Shown here piece by piece: positions 8,211-16,905 of a DNA stretch of 64,000 nucleotides; position 1 is the stretch's first letter; each line of letters begins with the position of its first letter. Under the pieces are notes generated by a model. The model saw only the letters and a program-made list of their open reading frames with translations. It made no database searches and was not told the DNA's origin. This DNA comes from an uncultured Desulfobacter sp. GTDB taxonomy: Bacteria; Desulfobacterota; Desulfobacteria; Desulfobacterales; Desulfobacteraceae. The stretch lies in the NCBI RefSeq assembly GCF_963677125.1, contig NZ_OY781882.1, positions 6,003,026 through 6,067,025 of the forward strand, read 5' to 3'. A program made the translations under genes and the position numbers.

Positions 8211-8687
8211 AAATTCTTAATGTTTTGGTTTATGCAGAGACCGTGCCAATATTTTTTGAAATTGATTTGAATTAAAACTTAAACAATAAGGATTCGATAA
8301 ACGCATTGGGTTTCAGGTAGAAGGCCTTTGTAAAAAAGGATTTCGGCTTTATTCTTTGAGGGGGGGCGACGATTTTATCAGCGCAGTGATTTTTAAATGG
8401 AAGATGCTGTAGACGATGTGTATCTATACACAAATGTTTTGAGACACCTAACAAAACATTTGTGTGTCATATTTTATTTTGTCATAGATATTCGGCAGGG
8501 TACTTATTGAGCCCATCAGGTATCTATCCAATATTTTTGAACTTTGTATCTGGTTTTGGTTGTCTTAGGCGAGGTTTTTGCATCTGGCTATGTTATGACT
8601 GTTTCACAAAAAGTGTGACATGAGTACTTCAAACGTCAGATTATTTTCAATTTGTAAATCATTAGAATTAAAAATCAGGAGGAGATC
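8211..8687. other. Gene-free divergent spacer with a strong stem-loop
   Basis: No convincing gene is seen between the divergent peroxiredoxin and DsrE-like genes. The main structure is a perfect 14-bp inverted repeat (arms 8428-8441 and 8452-8465, 10-base loop) of terminator-like shape followed by T-rich DNA. A weaker dyad, TGTTTCAC-N5-GTGTGACA, lies near 8609-8629. Either could control the DsrE-like gene. Confidence 0.5.
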
Positions 8688-9047
8688 ATGACTAATAATG
8701 TTGTAATCGCGTTATCTTGCGGTACCAATGATACTAACCGAGCTACCCGGGCTATTCACCTTGCAACCATAGCTCACAAAGAAGGGAAAAATACCAGTCT
8801 TTTTCTGTTGGATGAAGGCGTGTATTTGGCCAAAGAAGGTATCATTACCCATGTCCGGGCTGCCACCGGTGATGTCGCTGATGATCTTCTGGCATATCTT
8901 CAGGCTCATAATGTGCCTATTTTGGTCTGCACGCCATGTGCTAACGCCCGTCAGATTAAAGACGACGATCTTATTGAAGGGGCACGAATGGCTTCGGCTG
9001 CCGAATTTATTAATATGTCCTGCGATGCTACAGTGATCAGTTTGTAA
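8688..9047 (+). CDS. DsrE-family protein
   Basis: The 119-residue protein has the small alpha/beta fold pattern of the DsrE/DsrF/YchN group (VVIALSCGTNDTNRATRAIHLA at the start, LFLLDEGVYLAKEG in the middle). It also has a C-x-x-C pair (ILVCTPCANARQI, near residue 84) that could carry sulfur. Members take part in sulfur relay and persulfide handling in the cytoplasm. The gene has a strong AGGAGGAG ribosome binding site and is single, ending at a bidirectional terminator. The nearby rhodanese/metallo-hydrolase and peroxiredoxin support a sulfur or redox role, but the partner is unknown. Confidence 0.8.
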   Translation: MTNNVVIALSCGTNDTNRATRAIHLATIAHKEGKNTSLFLLDEGVYLAKEGIITHVRAATGDVADDLLAYLQAHNVPILVCTPCANARQIKDDDLIEGARMASAAEFINMSCDATVISL

Positions 9048-9067
9048 AAAATATTTTTAGAGTATGG

Positions 9068-9112
9068 ACGAAAAGTCGCTCGCTTGCATAATTTTAATGG
9101 GTGGCTTTTCGT
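9068..9112. terminator. Bidirectional terminator between dsrE-like and prepilin peptidase genes
   Basis: ACGAAAAG (9068-9075) pairs with CTTTTCGT (9105-9112), and the stem extends inward with G-T pairs. It sits between convergent genes, with T/A-rich flanks on both sides. Confidence 0.7.
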
Positions 9113-9119
9113 TAAAATA

Positions 9120-9905
9120 TTATCCAATAAAATTCATATACCACCGGATCATGGGTTCTCCCCAGAAAATGTATAGAATAGCCCCTAAAGAAAGAAACGG
9201 CCCAAATGGGATTTTTGCCTGTCCTTTTTCTGGATTGTTGGCCAGCGCCATGGCGGTCACACCGCCAAGAGTGCCGAAAACTGAACCTGTAAACAATGTG
9301 AAAAAGACTCCCTTTATGCCAATCGCTGCCCCAATCATGGCTAAAAGTTTTATGTCTCCGCCTCCCATGCCATGGTGCTTGCGAATAATATAGTATGAAT
9401 AGGCTACGAGGTACAAAATGCCGCCGCCCGTAAGGATGCCCCAAATTACAGAAAGAAAGTGCATTTCAGGCACAAAAAGAAAGGATGTGGAAAAAATAAG
9501 AATCCCAGGAAGAGACAATTTGTCCGGAATGATTTGGTGGTCCAGGTCAATAAAGGAGATGGCAACGAGCACGGAAATGAATATGAAATAAAAAAGAGCC
9601 GTTGGTGTTAGTCCGAATTTTAAAAAAAGCCCCAGGGCTAAGAATCCGGTGATCAGTTCTACCAAAGGGTAGCGTATAGAAATGACAGTTTTGCAGAATC
9701 CGCATTTACCCCTGAGCAAAAGAAAACTTATTATTGGGATATTGAAATAAAAGGGGATCACATGGTTGCATGCCGGGCAGTGTGACGGGGGGGACACGAT
9801 AGATTGGCCTTCGGGCGTCCGGCAGATCACCACGTTGAGAAAACTGCCGATGCAGGCACCAAAAATAAAAGACATGGCAGCAATGAAATTGAATGGCGGG
9901 TACAT
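9120..9905 (-). CDS. pilD: Prepilin peptidase / N-methyltransferase (type IV pili or type II secretion)
   Basis: This polytopic inner-membrane enzyme cleaves and N-methylates type IV prepilins and pseudopilins. The N-terminal methyltransferase region has the zinc-binding CPAC...CGFC pairs (HCPACNHVIP and GKCGFCKTV). The two catalytic aspartates of the GxGD-type peptidase are present: FIDLDHQIIPD and MGGGDIKLL. Seven to eight hydrophobic segments are visible. I choose ATG 9905, with AAGGAG upstream and the usual FGACIGSFLNVVICR motif shortly after; starts further upstream add a non-homologous leader. It is the only pilus or secretion gene in the window, so its substrates are encoded elsewhere. 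Confidence 0.94.
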   Translation of the reverse strand: MYPPFNFIAAMSFIFGACIGSFLNVVICRTPEGQSIVSPPSHCPACNHVIPFYFNIPIISFLLLRGKCGFCKTVISIRYPLVELITGFLALGLFLKFGLTPTALFYFIFISVLVAISFIDLDHQIIPDKLSLPGILIFSTSFLFVPEMHFLSVIWGILTGGGILYLVAYSYYIIRKHHGMGGGDIKLLAMIGAAIGIKGVFFTLFTGSVFGTLGGVTAMALANNPEKGQAKIPFGPFLSLGAILYIFWGEPMIRWYMNFIG

Positions 9906-10007
9906 GATACTCCTTTGGTCCTGATTAATGTTTTTTAGTGCATCTGGGGTGTTTGGCGGTTTTAATGTAGCTATGCAAACTATCCAATGATAAAAATATT
10001 TTTTCAA

Positions 10008-10238
10008 GGATATTGTAAAAACATTTTTCTGTTATATTGTAGGTACAACTTAAAGTGCAGGTTAAACAAAGCCCCGTATGTGAGGGCCATCCCGAAAAAC
10101 CACAGACGGTCAAATGGCTTTCGGTCTGGTCCTGTTTTTTTATGAAAGGGTCCGATATTCTTTCACCATGAGCCGGGGGGGTACCCGGTCGTAAAATGCA
10201 GGTGCGGCCCATGGACGTTATGTAATCAAGGAGCATAA
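10008..10238 (+). promoter_or_regulatory. Promoter and possibly structured leader of lon
   Basis: AT-rich DNA with a TATATT -10-like hexamer at 10033-10038 is followed by about 190 bases rich in complementary segments. These include GCCAT/ATGGC and CCGAAA/TTTCGG around 10085-10130, a T run after CTGGTCCTG near 10137, and a CCATGAGCC...GGCCCATGG outer stem holding an inner CCGGG...CCCGG stem (about 10168-10214). The structure could be regulatory. I do not recognise a known riboswitch class. Confidence 0.35.
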
Positions 10239-12614
10239 ATGGCAGAAGCAGATATAGATGATCTGATTGAAATAATCGAAAAAGAAGGTAATGTCGAAGA
10301 AATCCCAAAGGTTATTCCCATGATGCCGGTCAGGGATGTGGTGGTCTTTACAGATATGCTGCTTCCCTTGTTTGTTGGACGGGAAAAGTCCATCAAGGCC
10401 ATTGAAGAGTGTGTGGAATTTGATCGGTATGTCTTTCTGTCGGTACAGAAAGATTCCGACATGGAAAAGCCGGGACCGTCGGATGTCTATGATATCGGAA
10501 CCATTGCCCGGGTTCAGAAGATGATAAAAATGCCTGACGGCCGGATCAAGGCGCTGGTCCAGGGAATTTCCAAGGCTAAGCTTGTTGAGTTCGTTCAAAA
10601 ACGCTCTTTTTTTAAAGTCCGTGTGGAGACGATTGTTGATGTCGAGCCGGATTCTATTGATATAGAAATTGAAGCTCTGATGCGTAACGTAAAGGAAAAC
10701 AGCGAAAAGCTTTTAGCACTCAAGGGCGAGTTTTCAGGTGATGTGGGCGATCTTTTGTCTCATATTGACTCTCCAGGTAAGCTTGCGGATCTGGTGGCCT
10801 CTAACCTTAACCTTAAAGTAGAGGATGCCCAGGCCCTTCTGGAAACCACGGATGCCGTTGAACGCTTAAACCGTGTTAATGATCTTTTGGCCCGGGAGCT
10901 TGATTTATCAACGGTTCAAGCTAAAATTCAAACCCATGTTAAAGATGAGATTTCAAAAAATCAGAGGGATTATTATCTTCGTGAACAGGTCAAGGCCATC
11001 CACAGAGAGTTGGGGGAAAGCGATGATAAGATTGCCGAGATCGCTGAATTCAAACAGAAAATAAAAAAGTGCAAGTTGCCGGAAGAGTGTGAAAAAGAGG
11101 CGCTGAAACAGCTGACCCGTCTGGAACAGATGCATTTTGATTCCTCTGAAGCCTCTGTGGTCAGAACTTACCTGGATTGCATTGTTGAATTGCCCTGGAG
11201 CAAAACCACTAAGGATTTTTTAGACATAAAAAAAGCCCAGGAGGTTTTAGATCAGAATCATTATGGACTGGATAAAGCCAAAGAACGAATTCTTGAATAT
11301 TTAAGTGTGCGTAAACTCAATCCAAAGAAAAAGGGCCAGATTATCTGTTTTGTCGGTCCTCCGGGGGTGGGGAAAACCTCTCTTGGCCGGGCCATTGCCA
11401 AGGCCATGAAGCGCAAGTTTCACCGGGTCTCTTTGGGCGGTATTCGTGATGAAGCAGAGATAAGGGGGCACAGAAGGACATATATTGGCGCCATGCCTGG
11501 AAGAATTCTACAGGGGCTTCGTCAATGCGGCACGAAAAATCCGGTTTTTATGCTGGATGAAATTGATAAATTGGGCAACGATTTCAGAGGAGATCCGTCT
11601 TCAGCACTGCTGGAGGCGTTGGACCCTGAACAGAATACCGAGTTCTCCGATCATTACCTGAATATGCCTTTTGATTTGTCCGGGGTGCTGTTTGTTCTGA
11701 CGGCGAATATGGCTGACACCATTCCTTCGGCCCTGCTTGACAGGATGGAACTAATTCACCTTACCGGATATACACGCCAGGAAAAGGTGGTCATTGCAAA
11801 GCAGCATCTTTTGCCAAGAAAACTTAAAGACAACGGCTTGATCCGTCGGGCCATCAATTTCAGTCCCAACGCCATAGAGTCCATTGTTTCAGAATATACC
11901 CTGGAAGCAGGTCTCAGAGGGCTTGAGCGCAAACTGGACTCGGTGTGCAGAAAAATTGCCCGCCAGATTGCAGAAGGCCAAAAGGGGAAGTTTGCCGTTA
12001 CCTGCCAGAATTTAACCAAGTATCTGGGCCCGCCCCAATATATTAATGAAATGGATCAGGAAGAAAGCCAGGTTGGTTTGGCAACCGGGCTTGCCTGGAC
12101 CGAAGTGGGCGGTGAGCATCTGTATATTGAAACCTCGTTATTTCGGGGTAAAGGAGAGTTGCAGCTTACCGGGCAGATCGGTGAGGTGATGCAGGAATCG
12201 GCAAGGGCAGCATTGACCTACACCAAAGCCAATCAGGAAGTTTTGGGCATAGACAAGGAAGCCTTTGATTCCAACGACATTCATATCCATGTCCCTGCCG
12301 GCGCCATTCCCAAGGATGGTCCTTCGGCCGGGATTGCCATTGCTACGGCGCTTGTGTCGGCGTTTACCGGCAAAAAGGTGAACAATAAGGTGGGGATGAC
12401 CGGTGAAATTTCTTTGCGGGGCAGGGTGTTGCCCATCGGCGGTCTAAAGGAAAAGTCGCTTGGGGCTTTGAGGGCCGGCATCAAGAAAGTAATTATTCCG
12501 GAGAAAAATAAAAAAGATCTCCATGATATCCCAAAATCTGTGAAATCCAAACTGACATTCATCTGTGTGAAGGATATCAGGGAAGTGCTGGATCTGGCTC
12601 TGGAAGCGGAATAA
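10239..12614 (+). CDS. lon: ATP-dependent protease Lon (LonA type)
   Basis: Lon is a soluble hexameric AAA+ protease that removes misfolded and regulatory proteins. The 791 residues hold all parts of LonA: the N-terminal substrate domain starting VIPMMPVRDVVVFTDMLLPL, a coiled region ending KNQRDYYLREQVKAIHRELGE, the ATPase with Walker A GPPGVGKTS (about residue 372) and Walker B VFMLDEIDK, and the C-terminal protease with the Ser-Lys dyad, Ser in KDGPSAGIAI (about 694) and Lys in IGGLKEKSLGA (about 736). The start follows AAGGAG. tsaB begins two bases after the stop, so both are probably co-transcribed behind the leader at 10008. Confidence 0.97.
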   Translation: MAEADIDDLIEIIEKEGNVEEIPKVIPMMPVRDVVVFTDMLLPLFVGREKSIKAIEECVEFDRYVFLSVQKDSDMEKPGPSDVYDIGTIARVQKMIKMPDGRIKALVQGISKAKLVEFVQKRSFFKVRVETIVDVEPDSIDIEIEALMRNVKENSEKLLALKGEFSGDVGDLLSHIDSPGKLADLVASNLNLKVEDAQALLETTDAVERLNRVNDLLARELDLSTVQAKIQTHVKDEISKNQRDYYLREQVKAIHRELGESDDKIAEIAEFKQKIKKCKLPEECEKEALKQLTRLEQMHFDSSEASVVRTYLDCIVELPWSKTTKDFLDIKKAQEVLDQNHYGLDKAKERILEYLSVRKLNPKKKGQIICFVGPPGVGKTSLGRAIAKAMKRKFHRVSLGGIRDEAEIRGHRRTYIGAMPGRILQGLRQCGTKNPVFMLDEIDKLGNDFRGDPSSALLEALDPEQNTEFSDHYLNMPFDLSGVLFVLTANMADTIPSALLDRMELIHLTGYTRQEKVVIAKQHLLPRKLKDNGLIRRAINFSPNAIESIVSEYTLEAGLRGLERKLDSVCRKIARQIAEGQKGKFAVTCQNLTKYLGPPQYINEMDQEESQVGLATGLAWTEVGGEHLYIETSLFRGKGELQLTGQIGEVMQESARAALTYTKANQEVLGIDKEAFDSNDIHIHVPAGAIPKDGPSAGIAIATALVSAFTGKKVNNKVGMTGEISLRGRVLPIGGLKEKSLGALRAGIKKVIIPEKNKKDLHDIPKSVKSKLTFICVKDIREVLDLALEAE

Positions 12615-12616
12615 TT

Positions 12617-13312
12617 ATGTATTTTTTTGCCCTGAGTACAGCAGAGCAGGGTGCAAGCATGGCTTTGTTTGAAGATAATACCCTTGTTTTTGAATCCAGC
12701 CTGTTCAGCCGGCAGACCCACTCAAAAGGGCTTTTGCCCATGATCGAACAAGCCGTTGAAAGCAGAGAGGGCATGACCGTTGATCGGATAGATGGATTTA
12801 TAGCAGCCAGGGGGCCCGGTAGCTTTACCGGGCTTCGTATCGGCATCAGTATGGTTAAGGGGTTGGCCAGAGCTGTAGCCAAACCCTGTGCCGGGATTTC
12901 CAGTCTTGACGGTATCGCGTTCAGGTTCTGTCATTCACAAAAGCCTGTTTGTGTGATGATGGATGCTAAACGCAAAGAGGTATATTCTGCAGTGTATCAG
13001 TTCAATCATGGTGAACTCGTTCAAAAAGGTCCGGAAATAGTGTGTTCGCCGGAAACCGCCATTGACCAAGCCGGTTCCGGGGCACTGTTTGTCGGTTCCG
13101 GATCCAAGGTATACCGGGAAAAAATTTGCAACAGGACCGAGGATAACGCAGTGTTTTCTGCCCCTTCCATGGACGGGGTCAGTGCCTGTGCCTTGGTGCT
13201 TTCGGGAATGTCTGATGAAGGGGTGTTTGATTTTGAAAACCATCCCCTGAACCCGGTTTATCTTAGAAAGTCCGATGCGCAGATCCATTTCGACAGGAAA
13301 ACACGTGCTTGA
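12617..13312 (+). CDS. tsaB: tRNA threonylcarbamoyladenosine biosynthesis protein TsaB
   Basis: TsaB (YeaZ) is the scaffold partner of TsaD in making the universal t6A modification at position 37 of ANN-decoding tRNAs. The ASKHA-type fold opens with ALSTAEQGASMALFEDN, and the family signature IDGFIAARGPGSFTGLRIGISMVKGLA is complete near residues 55-82. Length, 231 residues, is typical. It follows lon by two bases and seems to have no separate promoter. TsaD, TsaE and RimI are not in the window. The last bases overlap the -35 box of the psd promoter. Confidence 0.93.
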   Translation: MYFFALSTAEQGASMALFEDNTLVFESSLFSRQTHSKGLLPMIEQAVESREGMTVDRIDGFIAARGPGSFTGLRIGISMVKGLARAVAKPCAGISSLDGIAFRFCHSQKPVCVMMDAKRKEVYSAVYQFNHGELVQKGPEIVCSPETAIDQAGSGALFVGSGSKVYREKICNRTEDNAVFSAPSMDGVSACALVLSGMSDEGVFDFENHPLNPVYLRKSDAQIHFDRKTRA

Positions 13313-13338
13313 CAATATATTGATATACTTGATATAAA
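13309..13338 (+). promoter_or_regulatory. Sigma70-type promoter of psd
   Basis: TTGACA (13309-13314) overlaps the tsaB stop codon, and TATAAA (13333-13338) follows after 18 bases. The start of psd lies about 30 bases further on. Confidence 0.6.
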
Positions 13339-13373
13339 TATTAGGTTCTGGCTAATTTTGTAGGTAAGGGACT

Positions 13374-14036
13374 ATGGATAATTCTAAATGGCCGGCAAAG
13401 GCAGTGCTTCCAATTGCCATGCCAGGCGTCAAATACGTTGTTGCAGCCATCCTTGTTACGGGGATGTTTTTTTATTTTGGGTTCCTGAAAACAGGTGGGT
13501 TTGCGCTGCTTGTTACGATGTTTATTACTTGGTTTTTTAGGGACCCTGAGCGCAGGGTGCCTGATGACAAAGATCTTTTGGTCTCACCGGCAGATGGGAA
13601 AGTGATTGTCGTGGAGCCTAATGCCCGGTGTGAATACATGGATGAACCCTGCCAAAAGGTCAGTATTTTCATGAACGTATTTAATGTTCATGTTAATCGA
13701 ATCCCGTTCAGCGGTGTGATTGAAAAGGTTCAATATCATCCGGGTAAGTTTGTAAACGCATCTTTTGATAAAGCAAGCGTTCATAATGAACGCAATGCCC
13801 TGGTAATAAGAACGGACGATGGTCGCCGTTATGTGTGTGTGCAGATTGCAGGGCTCATTGCCCGGCGTATTGTTAATTGTGTGAAAATTCAGGAACAAGT
13901 TCACAAAGGTGACCGGTACGGTATGATTCAGTTTGGGTCCCGTTTGGATCTTTACCTGCCCGAGGACTTTGAAGTACTTGTTAACCTTGGTGATAAAACA
14001 AGTGCCGGAAGTACTGTTATTGGCCGGATGTGCTGA
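13374..14036 (+). CDS. psd: Phosphatidylserine decarboxylase (short, archaeal-type form)
   Basis: This enzyme converts phosphatidylserine to phosphatidylethanolamine at the inner membrane. The 220-residue length, two hydrophobic segments near the N-terminus (YVVAAILVTGMFFYFGF and ALLVTMFITWFF) and the FFRDPER and SPADGKV motifs mark the short PSD form. The self-cleavage site is AGST in DKTSAGSTVIG near the C-terminus, where the serine becomes the pyruvoyl cofactor. The usual partner pssA does not follow; instead greA comes next. The gene has its own promoter overlapping tsaB. Confidence 0.95.
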   Translation: MDNSKWPAKAVLPIAMPGVKYVVAAILVTGMFFYFGFLKTGGFALLVTMFITWFFRDPERRVPDDKDLLVSPADGKVIVVEPNARCEYMDEPCQKVSIFMNVFNVHVNRIPFSGVIEKVQYHPGKFVNASFDKASVHNERNALVIRTDDGRRYVCVQIAGLIARRIVNCVKIQEQVHKGDRYGMIQFGSRLDLYLPEDFEVLVNLGDKTSAGSTVIGRMC

Positions 14037-14101
14037 TTAAAACTGAATGGCGTCAACGCGCTGTGTTGTCAATTAAACAACTATGGAGTAAATTTTAAAT
14101 T

Positions 14102-14569
14102 TTGGACCAGATACCTGTAACGAAACAAGGTTTTGAAGCCTTAAAAAAAGAACTGGAAAAATTAAAAACCGTGGATCGTCCTGAGATAATTAAAGCCATT
14201 GAAGTGGCCAGGGCACATGGAGACTTGTCTGAGAATGCCGAATACCATGCTGCTAAAGAGCGTCAGTCTTTTATTGAAGGTAGGATTGGTGAGCTTTCCT
14301 ATAAGATAGGGAACGCAAAAGTAATTGATCCGGGCTCTGTGCCTAAGGATGTCGTCCGATTTGCCAGTCGCGTTCTTGTGGAGAATCTGGATACCGAAGA
14401 AGAACAGGAATACATGATTGTCGGTGAGGATGAGGCGGACATTAAAAAAGGTAAAATTTCAGTTTCTTCCCCCCTTGGTTCTGCACTGATCGGAAAAGAG
14501 ATGGGCGAAGAGGCCATTGTCCAGGCGCCGGGTGGAAAAAGGGTTTATGAGGTTGTTGATATTCTTTGA
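14102..14569 (+). CDS. greA: Transcription elongation factor GreA
   Basis: GreA rescues backtracked RNA polymerase by stimulating transcript cleavage. The N-terminal coiled coil with the acidic tip is clear: GFEALKKELEKLKTVDRPEI, then ARAHGDLSENAEYHAAKERQ, with Asp and Glu at the tip. The C-terminal FKBP-like domain ends PGGKRVYEVVDI. Translation probably starts at TTG 14102, about ten bases after TATGGAG; no in-frame ATG gives the family N-terminus. It heads a close run with rpoZ, a TtcA-like gene and folE2, so RNA polymerase factors and tRNA/folate enzymes may share a transcript. Confidence 0.95.
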   Translation: MDQIPVTKQGFEALKKELEKLKTVDRPEIIKAIEVARAHGDLSENAEYHAAKERQSFIEGRIGELSYKIGNAKVIDPGSVPKDVVRFASRVLVENLDTEEEQEYMIVGEDEADIKKGKISVSSPLGSALIGKEMGEEAIVQAPGGKRVYEVVDIL

Positions 14570-14629
14570 TTTTAAATCTGATTTTTTCAATTCCTCAAAT
14601 GGCATTAAAATTGTAGAAAGGAAAGTGCT

Positions 14630-14839
14630 GTGGCGCGTGTAACCATCGAAGATTGTTTGAAAAATGTAGATAATCGTTTCACTCTTGTACATCTGGCAGC
14701 CAAACGGGTCCGTCAGGTAAGAGAGGGGGCTGATTTACTTGTACCAGTCTCTAAAAATGAGGATGTTGTTACTGTCCTGCGTGAAATTGCAGCGAACCGG
14801 ATCGTTGTTAAAAAAGATTCTGAGTTGGATGACGAGTAA
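14630..14839 (+). CDS. rpoZ: RNA polymerase omega subunit
   Basis: The 69-residue protein is omega, which helps assemble and stabilise the beta' subunit. It starts MARVTIEDCLKNVDNRFTLV and carries the family core LAAKRVRQVREGA. The start is GTG 14630, preceded by GAAAGGAAAG. The gene sits 60 bases after greA, and the next gene starts six bases after its stop. Confidence 0.94.
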   Translation: MARVTIEDCLKNVDNRFTLVHLAAKRVRQVREGADLLVPVSKNEDVVTVLREIAANRIVVKKDSELDDE

Positions 14840-14845
14840 TCCGGT

Positions 14846-15592
14846 TTGAGCAAAGGGCTGACAAAGCGCCTGATGCATCTGCTTGGCAAGGCGGTTCACG
14901 ACTGGCGGATGATCGAAAATAATGACCGGATACTGGTGGGGATATCTGGCGGTAAAGACAGTTTGGCCCTTTTCCACCTGCTTGTTTCTCTAAAAAAAAA
15001 AGCCCCCGTCGTATTTGAACTTGTTCCGGCTTACATCGATCCAGGATTTGACGGGTCTTTTGCTAAAAAGCTGGATTCTTATATCAATGAAAGATATAAG
15101 GGAGCCCATCAGGGTATGGTGGTGGAACAAACCAATTACGGCACCTTTGCACATTCTGATGAAAACAAGGAAAATCCCTGCTTTTTATGCAGCAGGCTGC
15201 GGCGTAAACGCCTGTTCGAGCTTGCCAGGGAGCATGGTTGTAAAAAACTTGCTTTAGGGCATAACAAAGATGATTTGATTGAGACCTTGTTCATTAATAT
15301 TTTTTATGCCGGCAAGATAGGAACCATGAAGCCCAATCAGTCATTTTTCAGCGGACGTTTTGATATCATCAGGCCTTTGTCTTATGTTGAGAAACATGAG
15401 ATTAACAGTTTTGCTGATGTTTGTGATTTGCCGGAATTTGTTAATACATGCCCAAGTGCCGGTTACACTAAAAGGCAAGATGTTGCAGATATGCTTGAAA
15501 GGATGTACCGGCAGAACAAACATATAAAAGGAAATATATTCAGGGCAATGGGTAACATCGCTACTGATTATCTTTTAGAGATGCCATGTTGA
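14846..15592 (+). CDS. TtcA-family ATP-dependent tRNA thiolation enzyme (PP-loop)
   Basis: Members of this family adenylate a tRNA cytidine or uridine and replace oxygen with sulfur. The PP-loop ATP site is ILVGISGGKDSLALFHLL (about residues 28-45). A CxxC pair follows (NPCFLCSRLRRKRL, about 112-115) and a third cysteine lies in FVNTCPSAGYTKR, the set that holds an iron-sulfur cluster in TtcA. GHNKDDLIETL is the conserved loop. It probably starts at TTG 14846, six bases after rpoZ, and overlaps folE2 by seven bases, which suggests coupled translation. Specific target position (s2C32 or another) is not settled by the sequence. Confidence 0.87.
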   Translation: MSKGLTKRLMHLLGKAVHDWRMIENNDRILVGISGGKDSLALFHLLVSLKKKAPVVFELVPAYIDPGFDGSFAKKLDSYINERYKGAHQGMVVEQTNYGTFAHSDENKENPCFLCSRLRRKRLFELAREHGCKKLALGHNKDDLIETLFINIFYAGKIGTMKPNQSFFSGRFDIIRPLSYVEKHEINSFADVCDLPEFVNTCPSAGYTKRQDVADMLERMYRQNKHIKGNIFRAMGNIATDYLLEMPC

Positions 15593-16365
15593 TTGATATG
15601 CAGAATCAGCCGGATTTTAGAAATATCCCCATCGATAAAGTCGGTATCAAGGGACTGAAACACCCGGTGATTGTCCGGGATAAGGCAAACGGATCCCAGT
15701 CCACAGTGGCTGAGGTTAATATGTATGTGGATTTGCCCCATCAGTGCAAGGGCACCCATATGAGCCGTTTTGTGGAGTTGCTGCATACCGTCAATACGCC
15801 GGTGTCACTCGATTCTCTGACCAATATTCTTGAAGACATGAAGGCCTCTCTTGGGGCAAAGTCCGCACATATTGAAATATCGTTTCCCTATTTTATTGAA
15901 AAAACTTCTCCTTGCACCCAATCCAAGGGGCTAATGAACTATAATTGCACGATCGTCGGTTCTTCCAATAACGGGAAAAAAGCGGATTTGGTGTTAAAAG
16001 TGGCGGTTCCTGTTACATCGGTATGTCCCTGTTCCAAAGAAATTTCAGAGTATGGCGCTCACAATCAGAGGGGAGAGGTGCTGGTTGCGGCAAGATTTCA
16101 TAAATTTATCTGGATTGAAGAAATTGTCGATCTGGTTGAACAGGCCGCATCCTGTGATATTTATTCAGTACTGAAGCGCGAAGATGAAAAGTATGTTACC
16201 GAAAAAGCATATAATAACCCAAAATTTGTTGAAGACATTGTCAGGGATGTAGCCAAGGCACTTATCGAAGATGCCAACATCACCTGGTTTTCCGTGAGCG
16301 CCGAGAATTTTGAATCCATTCACAATCACAGCGCTTATGCATATATAGAGCATTCAAGGGATTAA
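15586..16365 (+). CDS. folE2: GTP cyclohydrolase FolE2 (type IB)
   Basis: FolE2 makes 7,8-dihydroneopterin triphosphate from GTP, the first step to folate and also to queuosine precursors, and can use metals other than zinc. Diagnostic parts are present: VAEVNMYVDLPHQCKGTHMSRFVE near residue 45, the catalytic cysteine region VTSVCPCSKEIS (about 145-156) and EYGAHNQRGEV after it. Length, 259 residues, is typical. The start at 15586 overlaps the TtcA-like gene; ATG 15598 is an alternative. It is the last gene of the greA run. Confidence 0.95.
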   Translation: MLIDMQNQPDFRNIPIDKVGIKGLKHPVIVRDKANGSQSTVAEVNMYVDLPHQCKGTHMSRFVELLHTVNTPVSLDSLTNILEDMKASLGAKSAHIEISFPYFIEKTSPCTQSKGLMNYNCTIVGSSNNGKKADLVLKVAVPVTSVCPCSKEISEYGAHNQRGEVLVAARFHKFIWIEEIVDLVEQAASCDIYSVLKREDEKYVTEKAYNNPKFVEDIVRDVAKALIEDANITWFSVSAENFESIHNHSAYAYIEHSRD

Positions 16366-16477
16366 ATTATAGTCCATCTGAAATGGCTCAATAGTTAGTT
16401 GTGCTCTTGTCGTGCTCCTGCTTCAAATTATTATAACGCAATCGCTCTATAGTACTAATCTATGGAAACTATGACTT

Positions 16478-16505
16478 TTGGGATGATTGATTTTTATGTT
16501 ATACT
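16478..16505 (+). promoter_or_regulatory. Possible promoter of the DUF6883/DUF4926 pair
   Basis: TTGGGA (16478-16483) and TATACT (16500-16505) are separated by 16 bases, about 55 bases before the decayed DUF6883 gene. Confidence 0.4.
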
Positions 16506-16558
16506 TATGAATAGGTTGGTAAGGAAAGGGATTGGAATAACACAAGAAAAATTAATAG

Positions 16559-16891
16559 ATAAAGTTGCCAAACGCATAGTATGCCATAGTTGATAAAGAC
16601 AAGATTGAAAATTATTGCCTGAGCCTTGAACACCCTCGTGGTAAGCACAAAGCGCGGGTTTTTATTCGGTCCTTAGGGTTGACCTCAAAACACACAGAAT
16701 ACTTGATCGGCCAGATAAAAAACATGATAATAAAAGATGATTGCCGAAAACGTGAATTGGATGAATACGGGCAGCGCTATACAGCCGATATCGAAATTCA
16801 ACATGACTCAAAAAAAGCTGTAGTGCGTACGATTTGGATTATCAAACAAAATGAATCAGCCCCAAGGTTAACAACTTGTTATGTAAAATAA
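16559..16891 (+). pseudogene. DUF6883 gene, decayed (lost start and in-frame stop)
   Basis: Read in one frame from 16559, the DNA gives ATA AAG TTG CCA AAC GCA TAG TAT GCC ATA GTT, that is (I)KLPNA*YAIVDKDKI, then NYCLSLEHPRGKHKARVF and a further 77 codons to a stop at 16889-16891. The KLPNA...IVD...HPRGKHKARVF pattern is that of the small DUF6883 family, which usually begins M-K-L-P-N-A. Here the ATG position reads ATA and codon 6 is TAG, so a full protein cannot be made. A shorter product from TTG 16679 is possible but would lack the conserved half. The intact DUF4926 gene follows at once, the usual pairing. Function of both families is unknown. Confidence 0.65.
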
Positions 16892-16905
16892 AATCAGGTG
16901 AAATA

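Noticed and set aside
8272..8454. Minus-strand 60-codon frame in the peroxiredoxin-DsrE spacer
   Set aside because: It covers the 14-bp stem-loop, has no ribosome binding site and no coding-like pattern.
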